Position numbers and translations under genes: made by a program. Shown here one piece after another: positions 54,313 through 63,810 of a DNA stretch of 64,000 bases (the stretch's first letter is position 1; each line of letters starts with the position of its first letter). The notes under the pieces were generated by a model. It was given only the letters and a program-made list of their open reading frames with translations. It was not told the DNA's origin and ran no database searches. Source of the stretch: Flavobacterium sp. 90. GTDB lineage: Bacteria; Bacteroidota; Bacteroidia; Flavobacteriales; Flavobacteriaceae. The stretch covers positions 5,270,001 through 5,334,000 of the forward strand of contig NZ_SMGE01000001.1 in NCBI RefSeq assembly GCF_004339525.1, given 5' to 3'.

Positions 54313-54829
54313 TTGTAACTTTATTTCGTTCTTCATCAGACTTTGCTGAATCATATTTCCTATAGAAATCATTAAGATCTTGTGTTGCAGCAATTACTGA
54401 TTTACCTGCATTATTTTTTTTATCATTGTAGTGTGTGCTGACATAATTTGTCAAGGTTGATAAGAAAGTTAATATCGCAATTGTTATTGCAAATTTATTA
54501 TAAGCACTTAAAACTGGTACTGCTTCATTTTTTTTTGAAGCCTGAATAGAAGAAACAAGAGTTGAGGATGCGGTAAGAAGGGTCACAGCGAAGTTTAACC
54601 AAAAATAGATCTGCTGATTTTTATCCTCTTCAATTTTATGATCTTTTATACAAGTGAGTAATTTTTTTTTGACCAGATCGTAATTACTATTGCTAACAGA
54701 TGTGTCGAAACCTTTACCGCTAATTTCAAAATCATATCTTGAAATTGATGATGATATCACTAAATTATAAATGCTGCTTAGAAGCAGTACTAATGATAAT
54801 GCTGCAAATAGATAAAATATTTTTCTCAT
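54281..54829 (-). CDS. Small multi-TM protein, SLATT-like topology
   Basis: This 182-residue protein has an N-terminal membrane helix (LFAALSLVLLLSSIYNLVI). A periplasmic or loop part with a Cys and charged helix follows. Two adjacent membrane helices come next (IYFWLNFAVTLLTASSTLV; FAITIAILTFLSTLTNYVS), and a charged helical C terminus (DLNDFYRKYDSAKSDEERNK) follows. The 2TM-plus-helix layout resembles SLATT-type pore effectors of bacterial conflict systems, but I see no diagnostic sequence, so this is topology only. It is encoded between the secreted unknown and the HExxH lipoprotein. Confidence 0.6.
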   Translation of the reverse strand: MRKIFYLFAALSLVLLLSSIYNLVISSSISRYDFEISGKGFDTSVSNSNYDLVKKKLLTCIKDHKIEEDKNQQIYFWLNFAVTLLTASSTLVSSIQASKKNEAVPVLSAYNKFAITIAILTFLSTLTNYVSTHYNDKKNNAGKSVIAATQDLNDFYRKYDSAKSDEERNKVTNEYDQKICAD

Positions 54830-54876
54830 GTCAAATGATGTATTAATTAAGGGGTATCAATATGCTACTTTTTTTA

Positions 54877-56253
54877 TTAAGGCGCTGTAAATAAGGTTTT
54901 CAGTAATTCTACTGCTACACGTGTATCAATGGATACTCCAAAAAACGCCCCTACATTCCATTCTTTTTTAATATTCAGTGTTGACTCGGTAAATACATCC
55001 TCTCCGAAGTCGAAATTACTATGACCTGGAATTACATTACGTCTTCCAAAGTGTGCACCTAATATGACAGCTCCGCCACGGGCAAAATCAAAAGAAAAGC
55101 CACCGAGGAAGTTTTCGTCTGCATCTTTTCCAAACTGTGTTCCTACAACTACGCCAAATCGGCTAGGATCAAATATTTGTCCATGAGGAGGATAAAGAAA
55201 TGATCTTCCTTGCGGATAAAATACAGCCATAACAGTAATAAGACCTCTGACACTGGGGTCATCAGCAATAAGAGTATTCTGAGTTGCATTTAAGGGAACT
55301 TGTTCAATGTTCTGCGGATTTCTAAGAGTGGTTGCAATCAGTCCTGTAGTTATGCTTACATGATATAATTTAGGGACAGTGACATCTGCCTTGACAATTT
55401 CCGTTAATTGGCTAGTATTGGCAATTGGTGCACGCTTGATACTAAAGTTGAATTTTTCGGTAAAGGGACCGATCCTGGCAAAATCAATTACCGTTATTTT
55501 CACAGGTCCCGCTGACTGGGCTGAGGCGTTTTTATCTATATTAAATGTAGGATTGTAATTTCCGGTGTAATCAAAAAAATATAAATTTTCTTTTGCCAGA
55601 CAATCGGAGGTAATCAAATGCACTTGATATGTATATTTCTCAGTAGCAGTAGTAGGAGGTGCGTATCCGTAGTATTTGCCAAAATGATCAACAAAAATAT
55701 GCACTGTATTATTTTTATCAATATACAGATTATTCTTATCTTTAAGTACTATCTCCACATCATCTTTATACCTTTTAAGTATTCTATTATCAAATTCAAT
55801 CTGAGCATCCTGTTGAAAGCTGGCCTGTTCGCATTGGGAACGAGAACCTGTTTCATTATTTCCAACTTTAACATCAAAGGAATAAACAGTCTTATCATTC
55901 TTTTTAAGTTCAATTTTTGAACTGGCTGTAAATCCCCGAATTACAGCGCCAAAATTAACTTTGTATGTTTTCTTTTGAGTATCGTAGTCCTTGCTAAGTA
56001 CCCGAACTTTATCCTTTTCAACTAAACCCGCATAAAACTTAAAAGGATCCATTTCAGTTTCTACATTTACACCTGTAATTTCTATAATTAAATCTTTTCC
56101 AGGTGTTCCTTTATAATCATTTTGGTCTGCAGGATCTCCCTGCTTCTCAGTAACTGCAGTGTTTATGTCACTAAAAGCAATTTTCCGGTTTTGTGCTTTG
56201 ATGGCAATTGCCATAAAAAGCAGTATACTTAATAATGAGTTGGCTGTTTTCAT
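54877..56253 (-). CDS. Secreted protein of unknown function
   Basis: This 458-residue protein has a signal peptide (SLLSILLFMAIAIKAQ). The N-terminal part is beta-rich (LIIEITGVNVETEMDPFKFY; IELKKNDKTVYSFDVKVG), followed by a lone Cys pair (QCEQ; SDCLAKE). The C-terminal 150 residues hold short amphipathic strands with Gly/aromatic alternation (FGVVVGTQFGKDADE, GGFSFDFARGGAVILGAHFG, WNVGAFFGVSIDTRVA). This looks like a partial beta-barrel or outer-membrane-associated sheet. No family is recognised. It lies 9 bases after the trypsin-like protease gene, so the pair is coexpressed. Confidence 0.6.
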   Translation of the reverse strand: MKTANSLLSILLFMAIAIKAQNRKIAFSDINTAVTEKQGDPADQNDYKGTPGKDLIIEITGVNVETEMDPFKFYAGLVEKDKVRVLSKDYDTQKKTYKVNFGAVIRGFTASSKIELKKNDKTVYSFDVKVGNNETGSRSQCEQASFQQDAQIEFDNRILKRYKDDVEIVLKDKNNLYIDKNNTVHIFVDHFGKYYGYAPPTTATEKYTYQVHLITSDCLAKENLYFFDYTGNYNPTFNIDKNASAQSAGPVKITVIDFARIGPFTEKFNFSIKRAPIANTSQLTEIVKADVTVPKLYHVSITTGLIATTLRNPQNIEQVPLNATQNTLIADDPSVRGLITVMAVFYPQGRSFLYPPHGQIFDPSRFGVVVGTQFGKDADENFLGGFSFDFARGGAVILGAHFGRRNVIPGHSNFDFGEDVFTESTLNIKKEWNVGAFFGVSIDTRVAVELLKTLFTAP

Positions 56254-56262
56254 AGATTTTGA

Positions 56263-57387
56263 TTAAGTAAATTTATAATTGGTTAGGTTTTCAATTGTAT
56301 AAGCCGCAATGATATAGGTAAAGTTGTTATCCGATGCCACTACATAGCCGATATAATTTCCGCTTAAATCGCATACTGCGGCACCGCTATCACCGTCGCT
56401 GGCACAGCGGTCTATCTGAATAAGGTTAATAAGGTGATGATTTTTTTTTCCTTCATAGTCAATATACTGATCAAAAGCAATATTTCTTAAAAAACCTTCA
56501 CGAACAGTTTTGGAACCATTCCCGCGAAAACGTAAGATTATTTTGTTTTCCTGCTCCCTGGTCAGTGTACGATAGTAAATTGGCCCGGGAATGTCACTAT
56601 AATTGGGTACTATATCGATTTGCGGTTTCATTATTGCCACATCGAGAGACTCTGTTAAAAAGCCCTCAATGATAGTACCAACTGGTGTAATTGGAGAGCC
56701 ATTAAGGTCTGAAAAGCAAGGTGATATCAGAGTTGGATCATTAGGATTTTCAACAGATAATTTACCTGCGGCTAATTCTTTGTTACAATAAACGTGATAA
56801 CAGCTCATGTAAAATAATTCGCTGCCTTTTCTGATCGGAATACCAAGAGTTCCATACATCAAATCATCTTTACGGCTCACACCAGAGGCAATATTAGTAA
56901 ATTGAGCTTTAGCAATGCCGGCCTGTTGAACATCTGTGGGAATCCGAAACCCTTTGTATTGTATATATAAAGGAAATGGCTTCACATCCCCTTCTTTTTT
57001 AGCTACTTGGATAATAATAGCAACTGCTTTTAAGTTTTTACCCTTTATATTTTTTCTACCTGCTGCTATACCGGTTATCTCAGGATACTCAAGCTTAAGA
57101 TTTTGTGATGATGAACGAATGTAATCCTGAGCAAGCTTAAACTGCAATGACATATCAAGCATATCAAAATATACTATTTTTTTTCTGGCTGGTTTATTGA
57201 AAAAAAATGTAATATAATAGCCTAAAATAATTCCAAGGATCAATATGGATATGACTTCGATATAGGTACTCAAAAGAGACCTACTTCCATAACTAAGAGC
57301 CACATCAATAAGATTTAAAATAATTAAAGTGATTAAAAAAATAATTAAAAGCCTATTTTGTGGTTGAGTATTTTTTGACATCACCAT
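56263..57387 (-). CDS. Membrane-anchored chymotrypsin-fold serine protease
   Basis: Two N-terminal membrane helices (LLIIFLITLIILNLIDVAL; YIEVISILILGIILGYYIT) are followed by a soluble domain with a complete trypsin-like triad. His198 is in YMSCYHVYC, Asp249 in ESLDVAIMKP and Ser334 in ASDGDSGAAVC. The interval and order fit the PA clan. At 374 residues it is a stand-alone protease and not a DegP type, because no PDZ domain is seen. It is the first gene of a four-gene minus-strand module. Its neighbours suggest it activates or polices an envelope-acting partner; that is inference. Confidence 0.8.
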   Translation of the reverse strand: MVMSKNTQPQNRLLIIFLITLIILNLIDVALSYGSRSLLSTYIEVISILILGIILGYYITFFFNKPARKKIVYFDMLDMSLQFKLAQDYIRSSSQNLKLEYPEITGIAAGRKNIKGKNLKAVAIIIQVAKKEGDVKPFPLYIQYKGFRIPTDVQQAGIAKAQFTNIASGVSRKDDLMYGTLGIPIRKGSELFYMSCYHVYCNKELAAGKLSVENPNDPTLISPCFSDLNGSPITPVGTIIEGFLTESLDVAIMKPQIDIVPNYSDIPGPIYYRTLTREQENKIILRFRGNGSKTVREGFLRNIAFDQYIDYEGKKNHHLINLIQIDRCASDGDSGAAVCDLSGNYIGYVVASDNNFTYIIAAYTIENLTNYKFT

Positions 57388-57665
57388 TATAAATTTTTTA
57401 AAGTGATTGGGTATACTTGGCTTAAGGCTTATAAAATTAAAATTATAACTAAGTTTTTTTAAGGTGTTGAATTTTAATATAATGAGTGCTAATTGTATGA
57501 AATCTTATTTTATCATAATAAATAAGAAATTTGCAAAAAAAAATCTTAAATTTAATTATTAAATGTACCTATTTCAAATTTTACAGCAATACGTATTTTT
57601 ACCTGTTTTTTCAGAATAATTATTGTCAAGTTTAATGGATGTTGAATAGATGAGATTTGTTTTTT
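57388..57665. other. AT-rich gap before the protease module
   Basis: These 278 bases between the MobC stop and the protease start are very AT-rich. I see no ORF, and no hairpin with a T-tract on the relevant strand. It must include the promoter of the protease module. Confidence 0.35.
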
Positions 57666-59648
57666 TTATTTCTTTAGTATTAAAAAAGAAAGTGAAGGAT
57701 CAGTTAATAGACGTTCCATTTCAGAATGGACGATATCCTGAATATCCTGTTTAATCTGAAGGTAATTTCGTTGAATCATGGCATTATCCAGTTTACGTAC
57801 AACAGGTATATCCTTATAATTTTCTTCCTCTTTTTTGATGGTATCATGATCGTTTATAATTTCTGAGTGAAATGTTTTGAGTTCAATTTTGCAGTCCGGA
57901 TTGTCTGCTACCATACCCACAAATTCTCCGGAGCTCAAAGCCGAAATTTTTGAAGGCGGTATGGCAGATTCCAATTGTTTGGAACGGCTGATGGAAGTAT
58001 CTCCGCTATTGATTGATATACTTTCACGGTCCTGCATTATTTTCCCAAAACGCTCGGATAATTGTTTAGAAGTATCTCCTGTAACCTGGCCACTAATGAT
58101 ATTTCCCGTTATGTTCATGATGACATCAGCCTGTTCACGTCCATAGTCTTTTCTGAGCTGGCTGAAGTCCTGTATACCCAGACAGGTTGCCACTTTATTG
58201 CTTCTTGCGGTGGCTATAAGACTGTCCATATTGTTGAGATAAATGGTAGGAAATTCATCAAAAATTAAACTGGATTTCATCTTCCCTTTTTTATTGACAA
58301 GTTTCACCAGCCTGTTGACATAAAGGGATAAAACGGCGCCGTAAATCTGGATTTTCTGAGGGTTGTTGCCCATACATACAATCTTGGGTTCATTTGGATT
58401 ATTGATATCTAAAGTAAAGTCATTTCCGGATAATACATAATAGAGAGAAGGGGATGAGAGCCTTGCCATTGCAATTTTAGCAGTTGCAATTTGTCCCTCC
58501 AATTGATCCATAGCATCGTTTAGGTAAGCATTTATAAAAGGGTTTATCAGTACCTCAATTTCCTTTTCTGTCCTGAGCAGCGTAAACAGAAGGTCATACT
58601 CAAGTTGCATGAGTTCAATCACATGCGGCAGGGTGCAGAATTCTCCGTCTTTATAGCGTCTGAGATACCAGATTACAGCAGATAAAAAGTTAATGGGGGA
58701 TTCTACAAAAAAGTCTCCCTGTCGTTTGATCCACTCTCTGTTGAGCCCCATTAAAATGGTACGGGCAGACTCGGAGGCATCTGTTATATCTTCCATGCTC
58801 TGGGGGTCAAGCGGATTACACCTGTGCATAATATTATCAAAATTTATAAAGTAACATTTTGGGGTTATTTTATAGACATGTTTATAGTTTTCAAAAGTAT
58901 TATACACAATTTTAGAGAGATCATCATATTTAAAATCGTAAACAAACATGCTGAATCCCTTTTGAATATGCTGGGTAATTACATGACGTATTACAAAGTA
59001 TGATTTTCCGGAACCAGGCGTACCTAAAACCATAAGCGCACGAAAAGGATTAATGATATTAATCCAGCTATTTCGGATTTTATCCTTCAGATAATACCGA
59101 GCCGGAAGATTAATGGAATATTCATTTTCCAGGAGTCTTTCTTCCTGAGGAAAGGTTTCATTTTCCTTATTAAAAATATCTTTGGAGCTGAGCCTGTTTT
59201 TTATAATGCGGGAAAGCAGAGTTCCTCCCGAGAGTATCAAAAGATAACCGGTTGATGTTATAAAAATATATACTATGGCTGCGGAAGTTCTTTCAGCGGA
59301 AAGATGCAGAGAAAGATAACTTATAAAGTACAGCAGAATTCCTGTGAGTATATAGACAAATGCATTTTTATAGTTCAGTTTTTCATCTTTTCTGCCTTTG
59401 GCACCCAGCAAGGAAATGATTAGAAATCCCAGGGCAAAGAATTTGCATTTATGAAAATTACCAAATAGTCCGGTATTATAAATATTGCCTAAAATAGTAT
59501 CACTAAATTTACTTACCAGCTGCCAGTCTTTAAAAGCAATATAACATTCATAGTAAAAATGAATACTCAATAGTATGATACTAATGAGTCTGGTCATATC
59601 TAAAATTTTTCTCAAAGCCTGATCATTTTCTCCTGTCTGCATCCCCAT
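57666..59648 (-). CDS. mobC: Conjugative coupling protein MobC (TraG/VirD4-type)
   Basis: This 660-residue type IV coupling protein has N-terminal membrane helices (about 20-35, 70-85, 97-112 and 123-140). The Walker A motif VLGTPGSGKSYFVIRHVI has GTPGSGKS at 209-216. SSLIFDEFPTIYLNNMD is the Walker B region, and IGDFSQLRKDYG-like and NITGNIISGQVTGDTSKQL segments follow. It would dock the relaxosome of this element to a conjugation channel supplied by another element, because no channel genes lie in the window. Confidence 0.92.
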   Translation of the reverse strand: MGMQTGENDQALRKILDMTRLISIILLSIHFYYECYIAFKDWQLVSKFSDTILGNIYNTGLFGNFHKCKFFALGFLIISLLGAKGRKDEKLNYKNAFVYILTGILLYFISYLSLHLSAERTSAAIVYIFITSTGYLLILSGGTLLSRIIKNRLSSKDIFNKENETFPQEERLLENEYSINLPARYYLKDKIRNSWINIINPFRALMVLGTPGSGKSYFVIRHVITQHIQKGFSMFVYDFKYDDLSKIVYNTFENYKHVYKITPKCYFINFDNIMHRCNPLDPQSMEDITDASESARTILMGLNREWIKRQGDFFVESPINFLSAVIWYLRRYKDGEFCTLPHVIELMQLEYDLLFTLLRTEKEIEVLINPFINAYLNDAMDQLEGQIATAKIAMARLSSPSLYYVLSGNDFTLDINNPNEPKIVCMGNNPQKIQIYGAVLSLYVNRLVKLVNKKGKMKSSLIFDEFPTIYLNNMDSLIATARSNKVATCLGIQDFSQLRKDYGREQADVIMNITGNIISGQVTGDTSKQLSERFGKIMQDRESISINSGDTSISRSKQLESAIPPSKISALSSGEFVGMVADNPDCKIELKTFHSEIINDHDTIKKEEENYKDIPVVRKLDNAMIQRNYLQIKQDIQDIVHSEMERLLTDPSLSFLILKK

Positions 59649-59659
59649 GGCTGTATGTT

Positions 59660-60961
59660 TTATTGATTGTCAGATTGTCCTTTTCTCTTTCTTTTTTTTC
59701 TTCTGCCTTTTAATTGATTCGGCACATAATTTCCAACATATTCATATTGGAGTATGGAATCGATGAGTTCTTTCAATTCACTGTCAGATGATAAAATTTT
59801 GTCCTGATCCTGTAAAGTATCACAGGATGTGTTTTGAATAACTTCAGCTTTATTTTTGAATTTACCAACTTTTTGAAAAGCTGTTAAATCTTTATCAATG
59901 GATGTGTTCTCACAGCGGTACTGAATAGCTTTTGCAGCATACGACTTCCCTAAAACACTTCCGTTGCATACACATTTTGTTGTGTGATCTATGTATGTGA
60001 TTCCAAATAAAAATCCCTGATCATTTCTTCTGCCGGCAATAGCAATACCTTTTTTCTGGAGTGTTGTTTCTAACTGCTCAAAAGTGGTTTTCCTGCTGTT
60101 TAAAAAGGCAAGATCAATTTCATTTTTAATCCTTTTCAGATCCGAAAGACGTGCTGTTTTATTTGAAGTAAATTTTTTCTCCAGATACTCAAGTGTCGGT
60201 TTAGTGTAAAGACTGCTGGCTTTAATTGGAACCCCGACAGCTTTCTTTTCATTGTCAATTATTCTGTACACAAGTCCTCTATATAGAAACATTTTGGAAT
60301 CCTCTCTACCACGCTCAGCCGATACGTTATATAAATTCAATACTGCATTTAGCTCTCCAATGGTGGTGAATTTATAATGAGGAACAACAGCATTTAAAAT
60401 GCCTGAAATGGCTTTTTTAGTTTCGGATCTGCCGTATTGGACTTTCTGGATATTAATTGCTTTCAGATCTGTCTGCTGTTTTTTATTTCGAGTGGATGCC
60501 TGTACGAGATTGAACTGCTTTTCAATTTCTTTTCGGGCTGTTTCAGATTGATTTTTCCCAATATTCTGCATGTCAATTCTCTTTCCATTGGACTGCACTT
60601 TTATTGATACAATGTGAATGTGAGGATGTCCTGCATCATGATGCTGATAGACAAGATAGGGCTGTAGACCAAAGCCAATTTTAGCCATATAAATAGAAGC
60701 AATTTCTATTAGTTTTTCTTTTGATAAACCGGTTTCTGAAGGATCAAAATTCAGTGAGATATGTACGCTGTTTCGAGTTACATTTTCATTTAATTCCAAT
60801 TGTTTTAAAAGCAGTTTTAATTTGAAATCAAGGCTCATTTGATCCACATCCATGGGATAATTTCCCTCACCGATACACTGCGCAGCACCAATGGAAACTT
60901 TGTTTTCATTGTAATGAAAAATACTCCGAAGGGAATGCCCTGTATTTATGATTGCAACCAT
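59660..60961 (-). CDS. mobB: Relaxase MobB
   Basis: This is a 433-residue MOB-type relaxase. The N terminus is SLRSIFHYNENKVSIGAA. HISLNFDP at 67-74 and the metal-binding three-His motif HPHIH (112-116) in YQHHDAGHPHIHIVSI are diagnostic. It should nick the element's oriT and remain attached to the 5' end during transfer. It overlaps the mobA end by 16 bases and lies 11 bases upstream of mobC. The C terminus is basic (KGRRKKRKRKGQS), consistent with DNA binding. Confidence 0.93.
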   Translation of the reverse strand: MVAIINTGHSLRSIFHYNENKVSIGAAQCIGEGNYPMDVDQMSLDFKLKLLLKQLELNENVTRNSVHISLNFDPSETGLSKEKLIEIASIYMAKIGFGLQPYLVYQHHDAGHPHIHIVSIKVQSNGKRIDMQNIGKNQSETARKEIEKQFNLVQASTRNKKQQTDLKAINIQKVQYGRSETKKAISGILNAVVPHYKFTTIGELNAVLNLYNVSAERGREDSKMFLYRGLVYRIIDNEKKAVGVPIKASSLYTKPTLEYLEKKFTSNKTARLSDLKRIKNEIDLAFLNSRKTTFEQLETTLQKKGIAIAGRRNDQGFLFGITYIDHTTKCVCNGSVLGKSYAAKAIQYRCENTSIDKDLTAFQKVGKFKNKAEVIQNTSCDTLQDQDKILSSDSELKELIDSILQYEYVGNYVPNQLKGRRKKRKRKGQSDNQ

Positions 60962-61341
60962 TTCTGGGATAGATTTTTAATGTGTTTTTTTATCTGTTCG
61001 ATGGTATTAAAAAGCACTTTTTTCTCCAGTTCATAAGTCATTATCCAGTGTTTAAATTCTAGAATTTGATTTAACGTATGCAGCTTTTTAACGGTCTGGT
61101 TAAAGTTGTTTCCAATAGCATTTAACTCTGCTCTGAGCTGTATCAATTCACTGAGTAAGTCATCCAGAGATTCATTTCTGTATTTCATCACAACGGGTTT
61201 CTGCAGCAGATTTTTTCTTGCAAAATCACTTAGTTTTGGGCAGGTCGATCTGCTGAAACGTTTCTGTAGTGTTTCAAATTCATCTGGTTTGAGCCTGAGA
61301 TGAAGCCACTTTGTTCTGTTTTTGTTTTGCTCTTTCATCAT
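60946..61341 (-). CDS. mobA: Relaxosome accessory protein MobA
   Basis: This 131-residue basic protein resembles small mobilisation accessory proteins with a ribbon-helix-helix: WLHLRLKPDEFETLQKRFSR, then SDFARKNLLQKPVV. A long amphipathic helix with LIQLRAELNAIGNNFNQTVK, the classic MobC-type Pfam motif, follows. It should bind oriT and recruit MobB. It is the first gene of the mob operon, facing the candidate oriT region at 61342-61709. Confidence 0.9.
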   Translation of the reverse strand: MMKEQNKNRTKWLHLRLKPDEFETLQKRFSRSTCPKLSDFARKNLLQKPVVMKYRNESLDDLLSELIQLRAELNAIGNNFNQTVKKLHTLNQILEFKHWIMTYELEKKVLFNTIEQIKKHIKNLSQKWLQS

Positions 61342-61411
61342 CTGTTATTTACATTTTTACGAACTATTTTTCTTAAAGTTTCACCGCCAACGAGTTCCGA
61401 GTAAAAGGGCG

Positions 61412-61470
61412 GCAAGATATCGGTTGTGATACAACCGGACATCTTGCAGATTGCAGGAACGTGGCAATCT
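61412..61470. other. Candidate oriT: nested inverted repeats upstream of mobA
   Basis: An outer repeat gcaagat / atcttgc (61412-61418, 61441-61447) encloses an inner stem cggttgt / acaaccg. Directly next to it a second hairpin has agattgc / gcaatct arms (61448-61454, 61464-61470). Inverted repeats beside a mobA start, with a shift toward GC in AT-rich DNA, are what oriT regions look like. The nick site is not identified. Confidence 0.5.
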
Positions 61471-61709
61471 TTGAACTTCTATATAAGAAATCATACTCTT
61501 TTTACATCCTTAAGTCATTTATCTCATAAGATTATCAGGGACAAGCACTAAGAATTACCGCTTGTTCTAAAGCCAAGCCAAAGTTAAATTGAGTACTAAA
61601 TTAGAAAAGTGATAAGTGCTGAGCAATCCCCTCTATATTTTGAATGGGGTAAATTGGACTGAAGGTTTTATTTTTACATGGAAATATTATTAATTAAAAC
61701 ACGTGAATT

Positions 61710-62000
61710 ATGATTACAAAAAATGAAGTTTCCAAGGTGTATGATACTGTTTTGAGTATCCCTGGAATGAGTGAACTGGTGAAGATTGATTTGAAAATTT
61801 CACGAAAAAATGTATTGCTGTTAAGTCATATTATTTCAAGTGGAGCAGTACATGAAAAGGATCAATCGAGTCTTCTGGCAAGTGTAGGAGAGGAGGAATT
61901 TTTGGAGATGAAAAACATCTCTGAAGAATGTCTGCAGAAAGCAGGACTCGTAGAACTCAATCAAAAACTGATTAGTCTTAACGAAGCCTGTAAGTCTTAA
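61710..62000 (+). CDS. Small hypothetical protein next to the mob region
   Basis: This 96-residue soluble, largely helical protein (YDTVLSIPGMSELVKIDLKI; RKNVLLLSHIISSGAVHEKD; LVELNQKLISLNEACKS) has no transmembrane segment or known motif. It is on the opposite strand from the mob genes, beyond the candidate oriT, and is followed by a terminator. Small genes like this are common beside Bacteroidota mobilisation cassettes. Its function is unknown. Confidence 0.7.
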   Translation: MITKNEVSKVYDTVLSIPGMSELVKIDLKISRKNVLLLSHIISSGAVHEKDQSSLLASVGEEEFLEMKNISEECLQKAGLVELNQKLISLNEACKS

Positions 62001-62023
62001 ATAAAAAAAGAAAACACAAGAAG

Positions 62024-62060
62024 GTGCTTTATGAATACAATGTATTTATAAAGCACTTTT
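62024..62060. terminator. Terminator after the 96-residue ORF
   Basis: Nine-bp arms gtgctttat / ataaagcac with a loop of about 15 bases are followed by a T-tract. Confidence 0.75.
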
Positions 62061-62198
62061 CATTTGTAAAAAGACATTTGTAAAAATGGCTTGTTTCTGA
62101 CAAATTTTGGCTTGTTTTTGATATTAGTTTAAAAAGAGAAGGTAATTACATTTGACCTGAGTAATGCTACTAAAAGATTCTTAACCTTTAAAACTTAG

Positions 62199-63707
62199 AT
62201 GATGAATTTGAAAAATAACATCAAGAGAAACATTATTGAAGTAGTTTGTCTTCTGTATGTATTATTATTTGTTTATGCTTCGGTCAGTAAATTATTGGAT
62301 TTTGAGAATTTTCAAGTACAATTAGGACAATCTCCTTTACTTAGTGCTTTTGCTTCTTGGATGTCATGGCTGGTTCCAATAATTGAACTGGTAATATCAA
62401 TTGTATTAATGATACCAAAATATAGGATTATTGGTCTTTTTGCTTCTTTGAACTTAATGATCATGTTTACTGCTTATATTTTTATTATACTCCATTACAG
62501 TTCTTTTGTTCCTTGTTCTTGTGGGGGTATACTTGAGAAAATGAGTTGGAATGTTCATTTGGTTTTTAATGTTGTATTTGTTTTATTGGCTATCATTGCT
62601 TTAGTGCTTAATGAAAAACTTAAAGTTACAAGTAATATTAGTTTACATCTATTAAAAAGTATTGCTGCTTCTATAATTTTTAGTACAGGTTTGATCGTTG
62701 TTTTGTTTTATTGTTCTGAGGAGATTATGCATTATAAGAATCCTTTTGTCAGACGCTATATTAGACAATCAGCAGAATTTGTGCAATCAAAAGATTTAAA
62801 ATTTAATTCCTATTATTTTTCAGGATATAATAATGGCGAAGTTTTCTTGGGAAATTATACAACACCATTAAAAGTTCTTAGAATCGATTCTACTTTTAAA
62901 ATTTTAAAAACTTCTAAAATTGATTATAAAAACCAGAATATCCCATTTCGTTTGGTTAAAGTTTTAGCTAGAGGGGAGTACTTTTATTTAATGGATGGTA
63001 CTGTACCGTGCATTTATTTTGGTCATATATCCGATTGGAAAATAATGGGTAGTTTTAATGAAATTCCAAATTTTACGGCACTAGAGCCTATGGATAGTTC
63101 TACGTTTGTTTTTCGAAATAATACAGGGATGAATTCAGCAAATATTCTGGGTATTTATTCAGCAGGTACAGCTACAAAAATTCAATATCAGCCAAAACTT
63201 TTACAAAAGCAGATTGATGGAATTTTTGATACTGATGGCATGCTATTATTTAATGAAGGATTAAGGAAAATTGTATTTGTTTATTACTACCGAAATGAGT
63301 TTGTTATTGCTGATGAAAATGGAAAATTAATAAGAAGAGGACATACTATTGATACAATTTCTAAGGCAAAAATTAAGGTGGCTTATCTAAAAGGTGGTGT
63401 GCAGAGAAAAATGGCAGCTCCTCCGCTTACTGTTAATGCAGTGAGCGCTACCCACAATAATCTTCTGTTTATAGAGTCCAGGATTCAGGGAATGTATGAA
63501 AATGATCCTCTATGGAAACATGCAGCTATAATTGATGTTTACGACCTGAAAAAGAGAAGTTACGTTTTGAGTTTTCCAGTTTTTGGAACGGAGGAGTACA
63601 AGCTAAAATCACTACTTATTACTGATACCCATTTATATGGCATTATAGATACAAAACTTGTAGTGTATAGATTTAAAGGCATTTTAAAACAAGAGATAAA
63701 AAAGTAA
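62199..63707 (+). CDS. MauE/DoxX-like membrane protein with large C-terminal extracytoplasmic domain
   Basis: The N-terminal part (about 10-140) is a four-helix MauE-type membrane domain. It has LLFVYASVSKLLDFENFQVQ, LVPIIELVISIVLMIPKYRI and the conserved pair VPCSCGG (Cys106, Cys108) near the membrane surface, features of MauE proteins that handle disulfides in methylamine-utilisation systems. A fifth helix at about 158-170 leads to a 330-residue beta-rich domain with repeats like YFYLMDGTVP and HLYGIIDTKLVVYRF that look propeller-like. No catalytic motif is seen. Starts at 62199 and 62202 are equivalent. The next gene may encode its substrate. Confidence 0.8.
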   Translation: MMNLKNNIKRNIIEVVCLLYVLLFVYASVSKLLDFENFQVQLGQSPLLSAFASWMSWLVPIIELVISIVLMIPKYRIIGLFASLNLMIMFTAYIFIILHYSSFVPCSCGGILEKMSWNVHLVFNVVFVLLAIIALVLNEKLKVTSNISLHLLKSIAASIIFSTGLIVVLFYCSEEIMHYKNPFVRRYIRQSAEFVQSKDLKFNSYYFSGYNNGEVFLGNYTTPLKVLRIDSTFKILKTSKIDYKNQNIPFRLVKVLARGEYFYLMDGTVPCIYFGHISDWKIMGSFNEIPNFTALEPMDSSTFVFRNNTGMNSANILGIYSAGTATKIQYQPKLLQKQIDGIFDTDGMLLFNEGLRKIVFVYYYRNEFVIADENGKLIRRGHTIDTISKAKIKVAYLKGGVQRKMAAPPLTVNAVSATHNNLLFIESRIQGMYENDPLWKHAAIIDVYDLKKRSYVLSFPVFGTEEYKLKSLLITDTHLYGIIDTKLVVYRFKGILKQEIKK

Positions 63708-63810
63708 ATTATTATCATTTTAATAAATAAAAATATACTGGCCGGTATCAGGAAGAAAGATCGAAAACCTGTATAAAAAAGTAGATCAATTAATTTTAAT
63801 ACTTATAATC

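Noticed and set aside
53380..57387. Calling this module a known defence system (for example an Avs or CBASS type)
   Set aside because: No STAND NTPase, cyclase, CARF or TIR signature is present; only protease motifs and membrane topology can be supported.
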